From positions 1,736,001-1,800,000 of the forward strand of contig OZ345372.1 of NCBI GenBank assembly GCA_977006965.1: a stretch of DNA of 64,000 nt, given 5' to 3'. This DNA comes from Phymatolithon calcareum (taxonomy: Eukaryota > Rhodophyta > Florideophyceae > Hapalidiales). Position numbers and translations under genes: made by a program. The stretch's first letter is position 1; every line of letters begins with the position of its first letter. A model generated the notes under the pieces. The model worked only from the letters and a program-made list of their open reading frames with translations, did not search any database and had not been told where the DNA came from. Positions 42,868 through 53,023 of this stretch are shown in pieces.

Positions 42868-44718
42868 ATGGCTTTCAGACTAAAAGCAGTGATGTTGACT
42901 GCATTTCAGTTCATCGCGCTGTCGTTACTTCTGCACTGCACCTGGGCGCAAGCTAATTTTGTCAACACCGCTGTTGATCGCAAAATCGATGTCTCAGATG
43001 TCACAGAGATGGTGACGATTTCCTTGACAATGCGCAATGACGGCGAAGCACCAGAATCGTCGTTTTTGTTCGCCATCAATCAGAAAGATGGGACGCGTGT
43101 TGGGGATCTTTTCGTTGTAGAGGGCAAGATGTCGAACAAGAAGCCGAAAGCTAAACTTCCCATGACTATGGAGATCGATCTGTCCGGCGAAACGTCGGTG
43201 TACAAAGTGCAGCTGCCAAAACCTGTGTCAACGGGCGAGGAGGTCTCTGTTGCCGTGCACCTCGACATTCTTTCGTCGCTTCGTCCTGTGCCGGCTGAAA
43301 TTAAGGCAAAGGGGAAACAGTTCATGAAGTATTCTGGCAATGCGTACTTCTTTTCACCGTACGCGAGCGAGAAAATGAAAACGACAATCACGCTTGGCTC
43401 GTCGAAGGTCACATCTGCACTTGAAGCACCTCTTCCAAATTCTCACAAAGGCTCAACAATTGTGCTCGGCCCGTACACCGACGTTTCCGCGTATTCATCT
43501 TCTCCGTTCTCTGTGCGATTTGGAAACAATCGCGGATTTATCGTCGCCAAACAAGCGTTGCTTAACTATCATGTCAGTCATTGGGGACGAGTGGCGGTTA
43601 GGGAAGAGTTTGAAATTGAAAACTGTGCCGCGAAACTTGTGGGCGAATGGTCTCGTGTGGACTACGACGTGAATATGGGACGTGTTGATCCTACTTCGCA
43701 CGGAGATATGTGGGCAAATCTTCCGCCGGATGCTGCGAACGTCGAATACAAGGACCTTATTGGCAATATTACCACTTCAAAATTACGGAAACCGAACAGA
43801 ATGTATCGCGCATTCCAACTCGTGTTTCGGTTCCCTTTGCTGGGCGGATGGAAGAACCACTTTTGGTATACGTACGATATCCTTTTGGGAAATCACGTCA
43901 AGTCGAACGGCGAAAGTCATGTCATCACACTTCCAGTTTTTCCATCTCTGAACTATGACCTTCGTTGCGAGAAGCTGGAAGTACGAGTTTCCCTTCCGGA
44001 GGGCGCGTCGGATGTGGAACTTGTACCGCACAACACGATTGATTTCGCGGTGGAGCATGATAACAAAAAGACAACATTAAGCTTTTCCGGACGACCGACA
44101 GTGATTTTGTCGCGCGCGAACATCAGGTCGCGATCGAAGCATGCGCGTGACATCTCAATAAGGTATAAATTTTCGCGCTCGAAACTACTTATCGCGCCGG
44201 CGTTTGTGGTCACAGGTATCATCTCGTTCTTCTTGTTGGCTTTGGTGTTTGCTCGAACCGAGGTAGTTCTCGTACGGGATGAAGAAGAACAGAAGCGACA
44301 AAAGGATATTTTCGAAGAGGTGGAGAAAATTTCAAAGGCCTATTCCACGATTGCGGAAAATTACCTGTCCTTGCAGGGTCTTTACAATGACGTGTGTCGT
44401 GGGGCTGTGGACGACGTGAACACAAAGCGAATGAACATATCTGTAAGCCTTGTGAAGCAAGAGCGGACTTTGGAGTCGGCTGAACATCGATTGAGAAGTC
44501 TAAATGCGAATTGTGCGTCTACTGTGAAGGAGCTGATGGAACTACTGAAGCAAAAGCGGGAGTATGCGATGCGGTTTCTGTCTATTGAGAATGCGTTTCA
44601 CTCTGGTGACATGCAGCGATCGAACTACGAAGCAGAGATGAAGCGCATTGTTCCTGTTTCGCAGAGCCTTTCTGTGGATGTATCAAACTTATTTCAGTCT
44701 ATCACCGCTGACCATTAA
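42868..44718 (+). CDS. OST1: Ribophorin I, oligosaccharyltransferase subunit OST1
   Basis: Subunit of the ER oligosaccharyltransferase that transfers glycans to nascent proteins. I chose the ATG at 42868 because it is followed directly by a signal peptide (MAFRLKAVMLTAFQFIAL...CTWAQ). The frame is open further upstream, but that part has no signal-like start. 616 residues, the usual ribophorin I length of about 600. Family features: NTAVDRKIDVSDVTEMVTI right after the signal peptide, YFFSPYASEKMKTTI, HWGRVAVREEFEIENCAA, then a single membrane span (APAFVVTGIISFFLLALVFA, about 437-460) and a cytosolic coiled coil to the end. The lumenal fold and order match OST1 throughout. It complements ALG9 at 17936 in N-glycosylation. 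Confidence 0.93.
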   Translation: MAFRLKAVMLTAFQFIALSLLLHCTWAQANFVNTAVDRKIDVSDVTEMVTISLTMRNDGEAPESSFLFAINQKDGTRVGDLFVVEGKMSNKKPKAKLPMTMEIDLSGETSVYKVQLPKPVSTGEEVSVAVHLDILSSLRPVPAEIKAKGKQFMKYSGNAYFFSPYASEKMKTTITLGSSKVTSALEAPLPNSHKGSTIVLGPYTDVSAYSSSPFSVRFGNNRGFIVAKQALLNYHVSHWGRVAVREEFEIENCAAKLVGEWSRVDYDVNMGRVDPTSHGDMWANLPPDAANVEYKDLIGNITTSKLRKPNRMYRAFQLVFRFPLLGGWKNHFWYTYDILLGNHVKSNGESHVITLPVFPSLNYDLRCEKLEVRVSLPEGASDVELVPHNTIDFAVEHDNKKTTLSFSGRPTVILSRANIRSRSKHARDISIRYKFSRSKLLIAPAFVVTGIISFFLLALVFARTEVVLVRDEEEQKRQKDIFEEVEKISKAYSTIAENYLSLQGLYNDVCRGAVDDVNTKRMNISVSLVKQERTLESAEHRLRSLNANCASTVKELMELLKQKREYAMRFLSIENAFHSGDMQRSNYEAEMKRIVPVSQSLSVDVSNLFQSITADH

Positions 44719-45186
44719 AAATGATGGCGTTCAATTCACTTGCCTCGAAATCGAATTCTTTCTAGCACCACCTCATGCATGTCAACGAGCTGTGATAGTT
44801 GACCTTGGAAAATCCCCCTGAAGTCACTGTGAAGCACATGGACTACTGTCGTAGTAGAGTGCAAAAATACCCCCTTGGAAACTTTGGGGCTATGCTGAAA
44901 AGGAACATATCTTCCAGATCTTCTGTTTGTAAGAAGGCTCATAAGGAGGCACGCAGTTGCGCCAGTACCGCAGCCGAGCGTGAAGTTGGGAGGCAAGGAC
45001 CTAGCCCGGCATGCTGATGAAGATGCACTCGGTGATTTAAAAAATTGACGCTCAAAGGAAAAGTCACGGTGAGATCCTGGTGGTTCAAAGCACTGGAACA
45101 GGTTGATTTGCAAATCTTGGTGAACGCCCAAGGCGGAGGAATGTTATTTTTCTCCCTGGAGGACCCGGCTGAAGCAAGAAACATTG
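44719..45186. other. Intergenic
   Basis: Short spacer after ribophorin I. A minus-strand frame (45131-44736) is open but has no recognised family. Array-related sequence begins again just downstream. Confidence 0.3.
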
Positions 45187-45459
45187 TCATGCTGTACTGT
45201 TGGTCGCGACGAGGGCGCCGCCGCAGAGTAGTCCCTGTCGCCATGGAGCAGGTGGCGATGACAAGAACTTCGTGCGCGGTCCGCTGAAGTAGCGCAGCAA
45301 AATGTATGCGATGCGCGGCGAGTTGTGGCCACACGACGTCTTGCGGTTTTCGCAAATGCCGATAGCCAAAGATGAGAAACACGATAAGACGAAAAGAACT
45401 GAAAGCCGAATCAACGGGCAGGCCATGAAACAGCGGCTCATGTGTACACTGCGATTCAT
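45187..45459 (-). pseudogene. Aminotransferase-V-like gene fragment (5' part)
   Basis: The minus strand reads HNSPRIAYILLRYFSGP and SSPPAPWRQGLLC, matching the start region of the gene at 12556 (its SPPAPRRKGLLCNAA block and the shifted frame of its HTFFCSTSADHT region). It is oriented opposite to the left array, as are all right-array members. Only the 5' quarter remains. Confidence 0.6.
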
Positions 45460-45499
45460 GACCTAGAGCCCAGGCGGACTCCGTTATAATCTGCTCCCA

Positions 45500-46020
45500 C
45501 TCGGCTCAGGGTCTGCATTGCGCGTTGCGGCTGCGCCGTAGCTATCGGCGGTGAGACCGAGGCCGCATCGGCCATTCACCGCTTGGTAGTTTGCTTCCCA
45601 GCCGAGAGATCCACACAGCATGATCTGCCCGGTGGATGCGGAAGTCGTTTCGAAACGCACAGTTGTCGGTACTGTCGTCGATGTCATGGAACCCGCGGGA
45701 AGCGCGTTCGCGCCGGTTGCCGTCGTGGGGCGGGGTGTCTTCCTGAACTAGGAAAGCACGAGGGGAAGTTCTTCTAAGGTGAAGGCCTAGATGACATTGG
45801 AATTGGCCACCGCGATGGGCATGATGTTTGGAGCACCGAATCAGATTTGTGTTCCCCGTGCACAGTGGAGATCGCGTGAGGCGAGGATAGAAAGGCGAGT
45901 TTTGAGAAGAGGGCAAGTTTACAGCTGAATGGTGAGGATGCGGCGGCTGCGGAAAGACTGGCGGGGAGTGAAAACACAACGTCTGCGGTCATTGCGTAGC
46001 TACGCAAACACAGCGAAGGT
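45500..46020 (+). pseudogene. ORF X fragment, right array
   Basis: The plus strand shows scattered blocks of ORF X: a gcggcggctgcggaaagactggcgg-like stretch near 45947, also seen near 59605, and a related aaagactggcgg stretch near 61275, plus a segment around 45605-45660 resembling the DPHSMI...EVVSKR part. Many breaks. It lies head-to-head with the aminotransferase-like fragment, as in the left array. Confidence 0.45.
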
Positions 46021-46221
46021 GACAGAAATATACCATTTGGAAACAAATTTTTTGTATTATTGACAATTGTGCAACAATTACTGTCTTAACCAGCTGGGGA
46101 GGGGGGATATGTGATGTCTTATTTTTAGTAAAAAGCTCCCAAAACCTCAATTTCAGCAACAGTGCAGCTTCTCACTGTCTTCCGTGGAGTTCACACTCTA
46201 CGCTCCTAGGATCTCCTTAAT

Positions 46222-47224
46222 TCAAATTTCTATTCCGCTGAGAGTCCGTGTGAGTCTTTTGCATTCATATTCAGTTTCCTGATCTATTTCTGTGGATCGT
46301 AGAGCTCGTTGGAGCGCTACGAGCTCAAGCAAAGCAACGGTTCTAACGTATGTCGCCAGGGTTGATTTTCTCCACAGCGCGGCTCTGTTGAAAATCACTA
46401 TTAGGCACCTCAGACGCGTCCTTCTGTCTATAATACGTAATACTCTTGGTAGCTTGTTTGGCTTGTCTGGGTTTTTTTTATCATTCGCCCTTCTTCCTCC
46501 TTCCAGCATTTAACTGTTTCCTCTAGTTGGCGCCTCTTCGACACCATGCCGTCTTCCGCTTGTTTAACGCTCCTTTAAGGCCCTTCTCTTCTCTGAGATA
46601 CCCAATATCCTTTGATATGTCTGCCAAATCCTCTTCTCTTCCTCTGCACGTTCCAGGGACTCCTTCCGTCTAACTAGGCTCAAAGCGAACCTTTCAGCCC
46701 GGTCTGCTCTCCTCATCCCCGGGCTGGCGAGTCGGCACGGCACGCGCACCCGCTCTCTTCGATGTTCGGCATATTTTCCAAATACGTACTTGTAGAAAAG
46801 ACGTTCTGTTTCTTCGATCGCGGCTATTAATCGCTTGGTCATTGGAATCAAATTATCTCCCACGACAAACAGCACCCAATCCCGTTATCACCCGTAGACG
46901 CGTCACCGACTGTGAACATCGGCTGTCACCTTGCCTTTGTATGCTTACTATCAAAAGTGGACATTTCGAAAGGTGTGACAATGGAGACTCTACAGAGGGA
47001 CGCCCCTGTCGTCCATTTTCTGTAGCCCCAAGCACTTGGTCGGCCTCAAACACACGGGCGACGATCTGCCGTCTCGTTGTCTCCAGTGCTTTTTGTCGGC
47101 TGTAGGGGTTGCAAATCATTGTTCTTCAAATTGCATTGCGCGTCGCTCACTACTTGCAGATGGAGACCTCCGCTTACCAAGGACCGCCTGGTCTTCCAAT
47201 GAGCTCTGGATTACACTAATTTAA
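46222..47224 (-). mobile_element. Unidentified repeated element, copy 1 (decayed)
   Basis: Several minus-strand frames read as pieces of one protein: 47119-46853 (RRQIVARVFEADQVLGATEN), 46875-46564 (IAAIEETERLFYKYVFGKYA, then a Glu/Arg-rich helix) and 46509-46222. The first two are related to the minus-strand frame 60131-59775 (VMVERVLEVDKVLRAVQN, then INAVRLLELLASLYEHI). Two diverged copies amid transposon debris suggest a mobile element, but no enzyme motif was found. Confidence 0.4.
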
Positions 47225-47340
47225 TTGTTTCTGTGCTCTTCAATGGATCCATTGGTTGAAAATAGAAAAAAGATTTCAGCTCACGGATGGAACTGGAATG
47301 TGTGGAGCAGTCATCATGATGATGGTGTCTAATAATATTT

Positions 47341-48518
47341 GAGGAAATTCGTTGCATGGACCGAAAAAGGTGGCAAAATTCGCTAAATCGGCCCCCCCTG
47401 CAAAAACTACTACTCGTTATGATACATAGAGCACTCTATAAAAATAAACTTGTCAAAAAAATAAAAGCGGAAATTCGCTAAATGCCCAGCAAAAGTGGTA
47501 AAAGTACGCTAAACATCCAACAAAGCCAAAACTACTACTCATCCGTTACGTGGAGCGCTGACTGTCAGCGCTCCACGTAACGGATGAGTCAGACAGTTGC
47601 GTTTTTTGGAGGGAAAAAAGGAAAGTGGCTGCTACTTTCCCTTGATCCAACTTTTGCGCACATCCTCGAATTCGTCTGAAAAGCTCAACGCACCACGCCC
47701 CCACACTAATCACTCTGAAACCATGAACAAGAAGAAGCTCGTGCTACATGTGGGCGAGTACTTTGGATCAAGCTTCGACGATGTCGTTAACGTCGCGATC
47801 TTCCACAACGCGTCAATCGGGAAGGCACACCTCGTGGAAAGGCGCAACAAGCAGCGTCTGACACTCATCTGTAGCCAGTGCACAGATTGCACCTTCCGTG
47901 TGAACGTCAGCACGCTGCCGAGCGTCGGGGGTGTCAGGATCACCAAGTCAATCAAACGCAGCTGTGTTGGAGGCCCCTTAAGGGAGCGCCAGTTCAAAAC
48001 TGAGCTACTTGGGCCAAGCAACACCAGGGCAGCATCACGCGTGTTGCATTCACTGGTGACCAGCTAGTACAGGAAGATTTGGTGCCATTTGAACTTGTCT
48101 CTAAGCCGGGCCGTAAGCGCAAGAAGCCTTACGTGCCGTCCAAAATGAGGACCCGTCACTGCTCCTCGTGTGGACACACCGGTCACTTCTCACAGACATG
48201 TGGTAGGCCCAACATACACAACCCTGTCGAGGTGAAGCGAAAGCACATCTACAAACCGGCTCAGTCTATGATCATCGACCTCACCGCCTTCGATGACGGA
48301 GATGCTGTCAATAGTTGAGACGAAGAGCTAAACCAGAGAGAATAGCGTACGCAATAAATTTCACTGTCGCATAGAGTGCTCTGAGAAACGGATGAGTAGT
48401 AGATTCGGCTAGGGTGAGTATTATAGTATATTTTTCTATGGGTGAGTAGTAGCTTTGGCTAGGGGAGGATATTTAGCGCACTTTTACCACTATTGGTGAG
48501 CATTTAGCGAATTTCCTG
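47341..48518 (+). mobile_element. Mutator-like element (MULE) remnant 1
   Basis: The 5' end (gaggaaattcg at 47341) and 3' end (cgaatttcctg at 48518) form short terminal inverted repeats. Inside, 47724-48067 encodes a MuDR-type DNA-binding domain (GEYFGSSFDDVVNVAI, then LICSQCTDCTFRVNVS). A shifted frame 48073-48318 encodes the transposase tail: AT-hook-like KPGRKRKKPYVP and a zinc knuckle RHCSSCGHTGHFSQTCGRP. The catalytic DDE core between them is deleted, so the copy cannot move itself. Subterminal actcatccgttacgtggagc motifs recur near both ends. No clear target-site duplication was seen. Confidence 0.7.
47537..47589. repeat. Hairpin with 25-bp perfect arms and 3-nt loop
   Basis: actcatccgttacgtggagc begins the left arm (47537-47561). 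The exact reverse complement is at 47565-47589, with loop ctg. It lies inside MULE remnant 1 and carries the element's subterminal sequence in both orientations, so it probably arose by fold-back of the element end. Confidence 0.85.
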
Positions 48519-48540
48519 AAAAATAAAACTTATTTCGTGA

Positions 48541-48712
48541 GCTTTCTTTCTTTATTGCAGAAGACGTTAACTAAAGTTAACATCTGGGGTTGTCAAGAAA
48601 CCCCTTATTGTTCACGAATTTCAGTACTTCAAGAGGTTTCTCCCTACATAATTCCTCTACCGTTATTTCGTGAGCTACTCTCTGTAATTTAGCTCCTCGT
48701 AGCAAGTAGCAT
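48541..48712 (-). mobile_element. LINE 3' tail, copy 2
   Basis: The minus strand encodes ITVEELCREKPLEVLKFVNN and a stop shortly after, homologous to DKTVEDLCRERPVKILQYLN of the fragment at 40604-40825. It ends in the same gcaataaagaaagaaagc-type tail. Its 5' end abuts the 3' part of a minus-strand MULE copy, so the LINE apparently inserted into that MULE. Confidence 0.75.
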
Positions 48713-49508
48713 CTCCGTCATCGCAGGCGACAAGATCAATTATCATGGACTGAGTCGCTTTTTAGATGTGTTTTCTCTTCGCCTCAACAATACTGTGGAT
48801 GTTCGGCCTGGCGCATGTCTGCGAGAAGTGACTGGTGTTTCCGCACGAGGAGCTGTGACGGGCCCTCATTTTAGACAGCAACTAGGGCCTCTTGGGCTTG
48901 AGGCCCAGCTTAGTGACAAGGTCAAAAGGCAACGCGACCCGATTCTGCGCCAAGCGTCTAGAAGCGTACAAAAGTGCAGTGACAACGTGGCTACATGGCC
49001 GCTGATGCTCTTCAGAGTGCTCCAAGAGCATGTAGCGCGGTACTCGCTGATAACTACGACATGGAATGGTGTCACTTCGCTGCTAACAACAAACCTCAGA
49101 ATGTCGCTTTCGATGACCTCCGGCTCCATAAGCAGCTTCTCCTCTCGGAGAATTTTTCCTAGTGCTTCTTCTAGCAGTAAGGCGTGAGGATCTTTCCCGT
49201 CGACGTGCCTTGCCAATAGGTGTTCTGTGGGCGATTACGAGGTTGGCAACGTCGTCAAAGTTTGCTCCAGGGTAGTCGGCCACCCTTAGCAAGAGCTCCT
49301 TCTCCATGACTTGAGACGGCTCGGGCGAGAGCATTGTGAGTTAGCTTAGCAGTCGAATGCGACGAGGTACAGAGTACTTTGCGAAGCGGATGAGCAGTGT
49401 AATGATAAGCGGCTGTCTAGCTGATATCATATTGAGTAGTAATGTTTGCAAGCGGTTCCGACTCAGCGAATTTTGCCACCTTTTTCGGTCTATGCAGCGA
49501 ATTTCCTC
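48713..49508 (-). mobile_element. MULE remnant 2 (inverted), interrupted by a LINE
   Basis: The end at 49463-49508 is a near-identical inverted copy of the 5' terminus at 47341-47386 (gaccgaaaaaggtggcaaaa shared exactly). The minus-strand frame from 49304 reads MEKELLLRVADYPGANFDDV, matching the DNA-binding domain of remnant 1. The far end (SMIIDL...DDGDA, near 48715-48750) matches the transposase C-terminus and stops at the LINE junction. The middle is decayed. Confidence 0.65.
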
Positions 49509-49719
49509 GTTTCGGATTTATGCTGCTTCGCGCGAAAAAGGCATCTTGTAAGTAATTTTTCGATACGTAGCTGATTGTTCAACGGGTGGGTTCGATCGAG
49601 TTAGACGTAGTGTATTGGAGCAGGAAGGCGATTACAGTGGTCTCCTTTTCTTACACGACCCTCGACGTGCAGAGAGCAACGCAGGTTGAACAAGTGTGCC
49701 TATTCTTTTTTCGTGGACT

Positions 49720-50437
49720 GTACTTCCCCTAGATCCAAGTTTGGTGCACATCCTCGAATTCGTCTGACAAGCTCAACTCACAACTCTCCCACACTACTCA
49801 CTCTGAAATCATGGACAATGAAGAGCTCGTGATACAGGTGGGAGACTACGTAAGAGCACAAGCGGCCATACAGCCACGTCGTTGCTGCACTTTTGTACGC
49901 TGCTAGGCGCTTAGTGCAGCATCGGGTCGCGTTCGACTCGTGGAACAAGCACAGGTTCCGGGACGTACGGATGTTCAGAGCGTGGGCTAAGCAACATGGG
50001 GGCAGCGTAATGCGTGTTGGAGTCCCTGGTGACCAGCAAATACAAGATGATTTGGTACCGTTTGTCCCTGTTGCTAAGCCGGTCGCAAGCGCAAGAAGCC
50101 CTACTTTCCGTCTGAAATGAAGACCCGTCACTGTTCCTCGTGTGGGCACACTGCCCACTTCTCACAGACAGGCGCTAGGCTCAATATCCACAACCTTGTC
50201 TTGGCGAAGCGAAAGCACATCGACAAGGCAGATCAGTCTATGATCATCGACCTCACCGCCTTCGATGGCGGAGATGCTATCAACAGTTGCGACGAGGAGC
50301 TCAACCAGAGAGAGTAGCGCACGAAATAAATTTTACTGTCGCACACAGTAGTCTGAGAAACGGATGAGTAGTAGGTTCTGCTGTGATGTCTATTTAGCGA
50401 ATTTGCACAACTTTTGGTGGCCATTTAGCGAATTTAC
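49720..50437 (+). mobile_element. MULE remnant 3
   Basis: The region before and after the ATG at 49811 (MDNEELVIQVGDYVR) matches the 5' UTR and start of remnant 1, then stops. 49893-50120 keeps AWAKQHGGSVMRVGVPGDQQ, matching the frame leading to the zinc knuckle, and 50117-50317 keeps RHCSSCGHTAHFSQTGAR, in which the second-last zinc-ligand context is damaged (Cys to Gly). The end catttagcgaattta at 50422-50436 resembles the other 3' termini. The 5' terminal repeat was not found. Confidence 0.6.
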
Positions 50438-51953
50438 TGCTTTGGAAATTATATATCTTATTAATATAATTTTCAGACACGTGCCTGATACTGTTCGCAA
50501 ATAATATTTTAAGGACCTACTTTCCCATCTTTGAAGCGCTTTCACTGGCCGAAACAATGCTCATAAACTGGATGAATATTTTAATTATGTTGTTTGCACC
50601 GACGGGACTGCATCCAGATTCAAGAAAATGTGTAGAAACAAGTGAAATATTTTCAAATATGAAGTCAGCAAAAGTTTCCAATGTTCGGCTCTAATCAATC
50701 ATCACAGAAAAATGCTTACTGTTTTTCCTTCGAACAGTTTCAGCTTCTCGTCGGGGCGCAACGTGAATTTTAGTATATTTTTCGCCTGTTCCTTTGCCGA
50801 TTTTAAAAAACTTTCGGTCTCGCGGCGCGAGCTTGTTTGCCACCTAGACGTTCGATTTTACCAAATTTGCAGTATTCCTGCGGTAGTCTACAACCATTCG
50901 AAACTTTTGACCGAGGCAATAAGAAATTCATCAAGTCCTTTCTGAGATAATTGTCCATCTTTGTAGGCGATTCTTTTTCAAGATCAGAATTACGAAAAGT
51001 GCTCTACACTCCTTATTTCATCCCCTTTCTTTGATTTTTTTGATTTTTGGATAGCCTACATTCATGGTTTTCTATAATAGTTTTCGAAATGCGAAGAACG
51101 GATCAGGAAGTGGTCTTAAATTGCGCGTTTAAGGAGCTGTCCCGATTTTCGAAGGAACTCTCTGCTGAGAATTTCTAGAAAAAGTTTCCACGGCGCGAGG
51201 ACTTTTTTTTTTGCTTAGCCAGTTATGTACTGCCATAACAGAATGTGTCCAATGAGCTTCTCGGATTGCCAAGCTCATAAAAAATAAAAGTGAAAATCTA
51301 AGATGGGGATGTAGGTCCTTAACCTTCTCGTACTGCACATCCTTTTCTGGATAAATCTGTCCTGTTTGGGTCAATCTTATTTTTTGAATACTTCTTGCAG
51401 ATTTTATTGTTAAAATAATTCAATGATAGTCCATTTCGGGTCTTAAAATCCACCTTTCGGAGTATTGACCGCTGTTATTGAGCCCCAGCACCATTTTAAT
51501 CTACGTTCGTCGTATCATTAGGGTCTTAGGAATGTTATGTGTGCAGTTTTTCAGAGCACGAGTGAGTTTTGTTGGATCTATAATGTAGAGAGTGACGTAC
51601 ACAGGAAGGAAGCAGTTCAGAAGCTTTACCATCAGAATCACAGAGAGCGCATACATTTTGACATCATAAAGTTCTCGGATTGGAGTCCGCTGCAAGGGAA
51701 GCACAAATATGGATAGCTCTGAAGGGCCCCCGCGCTCCTTCGTTGTGCAGGTATGAGCGGGTCGCATGCCCTGATTGTAGGGCACCTTTATGTTTCGGGG
51801 ATTTTAGAAGCCGCTATAGCCTACATGCCGTGGAGGAAAGGCACTAGACACCAATAAAGACCCAGACTATGGACGTTTTTCTATCTCTGATTTGTCAAAA
51901 GTGCGCAGTATCGCATTGTCCACTATCTAAGACTCATGGAAGTTGGAATCTTG
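50438..51953. other. Gene-free AT-rich region
   Basis: 1.5 kb with no credible frame on either strand, and no repeats or RNA genes recognised. It separates the MULE cluster from the hypothetical ORF and Sel1 gene C. Confidence 0.45.
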
Positions 51954-52418
51954 CTAGTTGTACGCTCGTAGAGCACTATTGATCTCCGGTGATATCCCGT
52001 TGCGCGATCCTTCATCTACACGGCGAGCATAACCCATGCGACGAGCTAGTATGTACCGCCAATGACAGCAGTACACATCAGAACTGTACCTTCCAATCGA
52101 ATTCATGGAGCTCTCTCTCCAGACTACCTTCTGCGATACGTATTCCTCTGCTCCATGATATGGCTCTAGTTTTTCTGGGTTGAGAAGTGTCAAGAGCAAA
52201 ACAAAGTCCTCAATTGATCCTCCCATTCCTCCATCTGCGACTGCCTTCATGATATACATTCCTATCTGCATGGCGACTGATCGTGAATGCTCTGTTTTGA
52301 AGGCCCTAAGAGCATACATGGCTCTCTCGTGGTCTGCCAAAGCTCCTTTCATCATGAAAACACATTTCCCATCCAGGCCGCAATGACTTATAGTCAAATC
52401 GTAGCTCATTAGGTACAC
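51954..52418 (-). CDS. Hypothetical 154-residue ORF
   Basis: One of the more protein-like unknown frames here: ADHERAMYALRAFKTEHSRS, then MKAVADGGMGGSIEDFVLLL form plausible helices. No family recognised, no second copy in the window. It could be an exon or fragment of a larger gene. Confidence 0.25.
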   Translation of the reverse strand: MYLMSYDLTISHCGLDGKCVFMMKGALADHERAMYALRAFKTEHSRSVAMQIGMYIMKAVADGGMGGSIEDFVLLLTLLNPEKLEPYHGAEEYVSQKVVWRESSMNSIGRYSSDVYCCHWRYILARRMGYARRVDEGSRNGISPEINSALRAYN

Positions 52419-53023
52419 AGATGAACCGCAAAGGACACGCAGGCCGAAAAGCTCAGTTTAGGGGCCAAATTCGAATGTTTTGCTCGATGTAGAACTGCCC
52501 GTATCTTTTTTTTTCCAGCCGATTTTCTCAAAACGAAAAAACGGGTCCAGGTACTGTGCTTAATAAGATATCCACCTTGAAATAATATCCGAACGCGCAA
52601 CGGCTAACTGTCTACATCATCTGAACGAATAGGCATATTTGGACACGAAAATCGCGGCTTTGCTTGTAGCTTCGCGTACCCCGCGCGAACTCACTCCAAA
52701 CTTGTTCAGTACGAGCGCATACACATGGCGAAGGACAGGAAATACTCTATGACGTGTTTCGATGCGCGTGGGCCTCGCAAAAGAATTATTTTACTGTGTC
52801 CCAATAAACCTCAATTGTAGCAGTACGAGGGGGTTAATATTATTTTAAAAAATATTATTTCCAAACAGTATCAGACACAATCTGAACAAGCGTCATTGCC
52901 ATTGAAGCACACAATTCTACTTGCATCATCGACGAGAACGGCGAAACTTGACAAGGCGACACCCAAGCTGTGAATTGCACCACTGAACGAACCAACCTCA
53001 GAGCCCACCCGCGACGCATTGCC

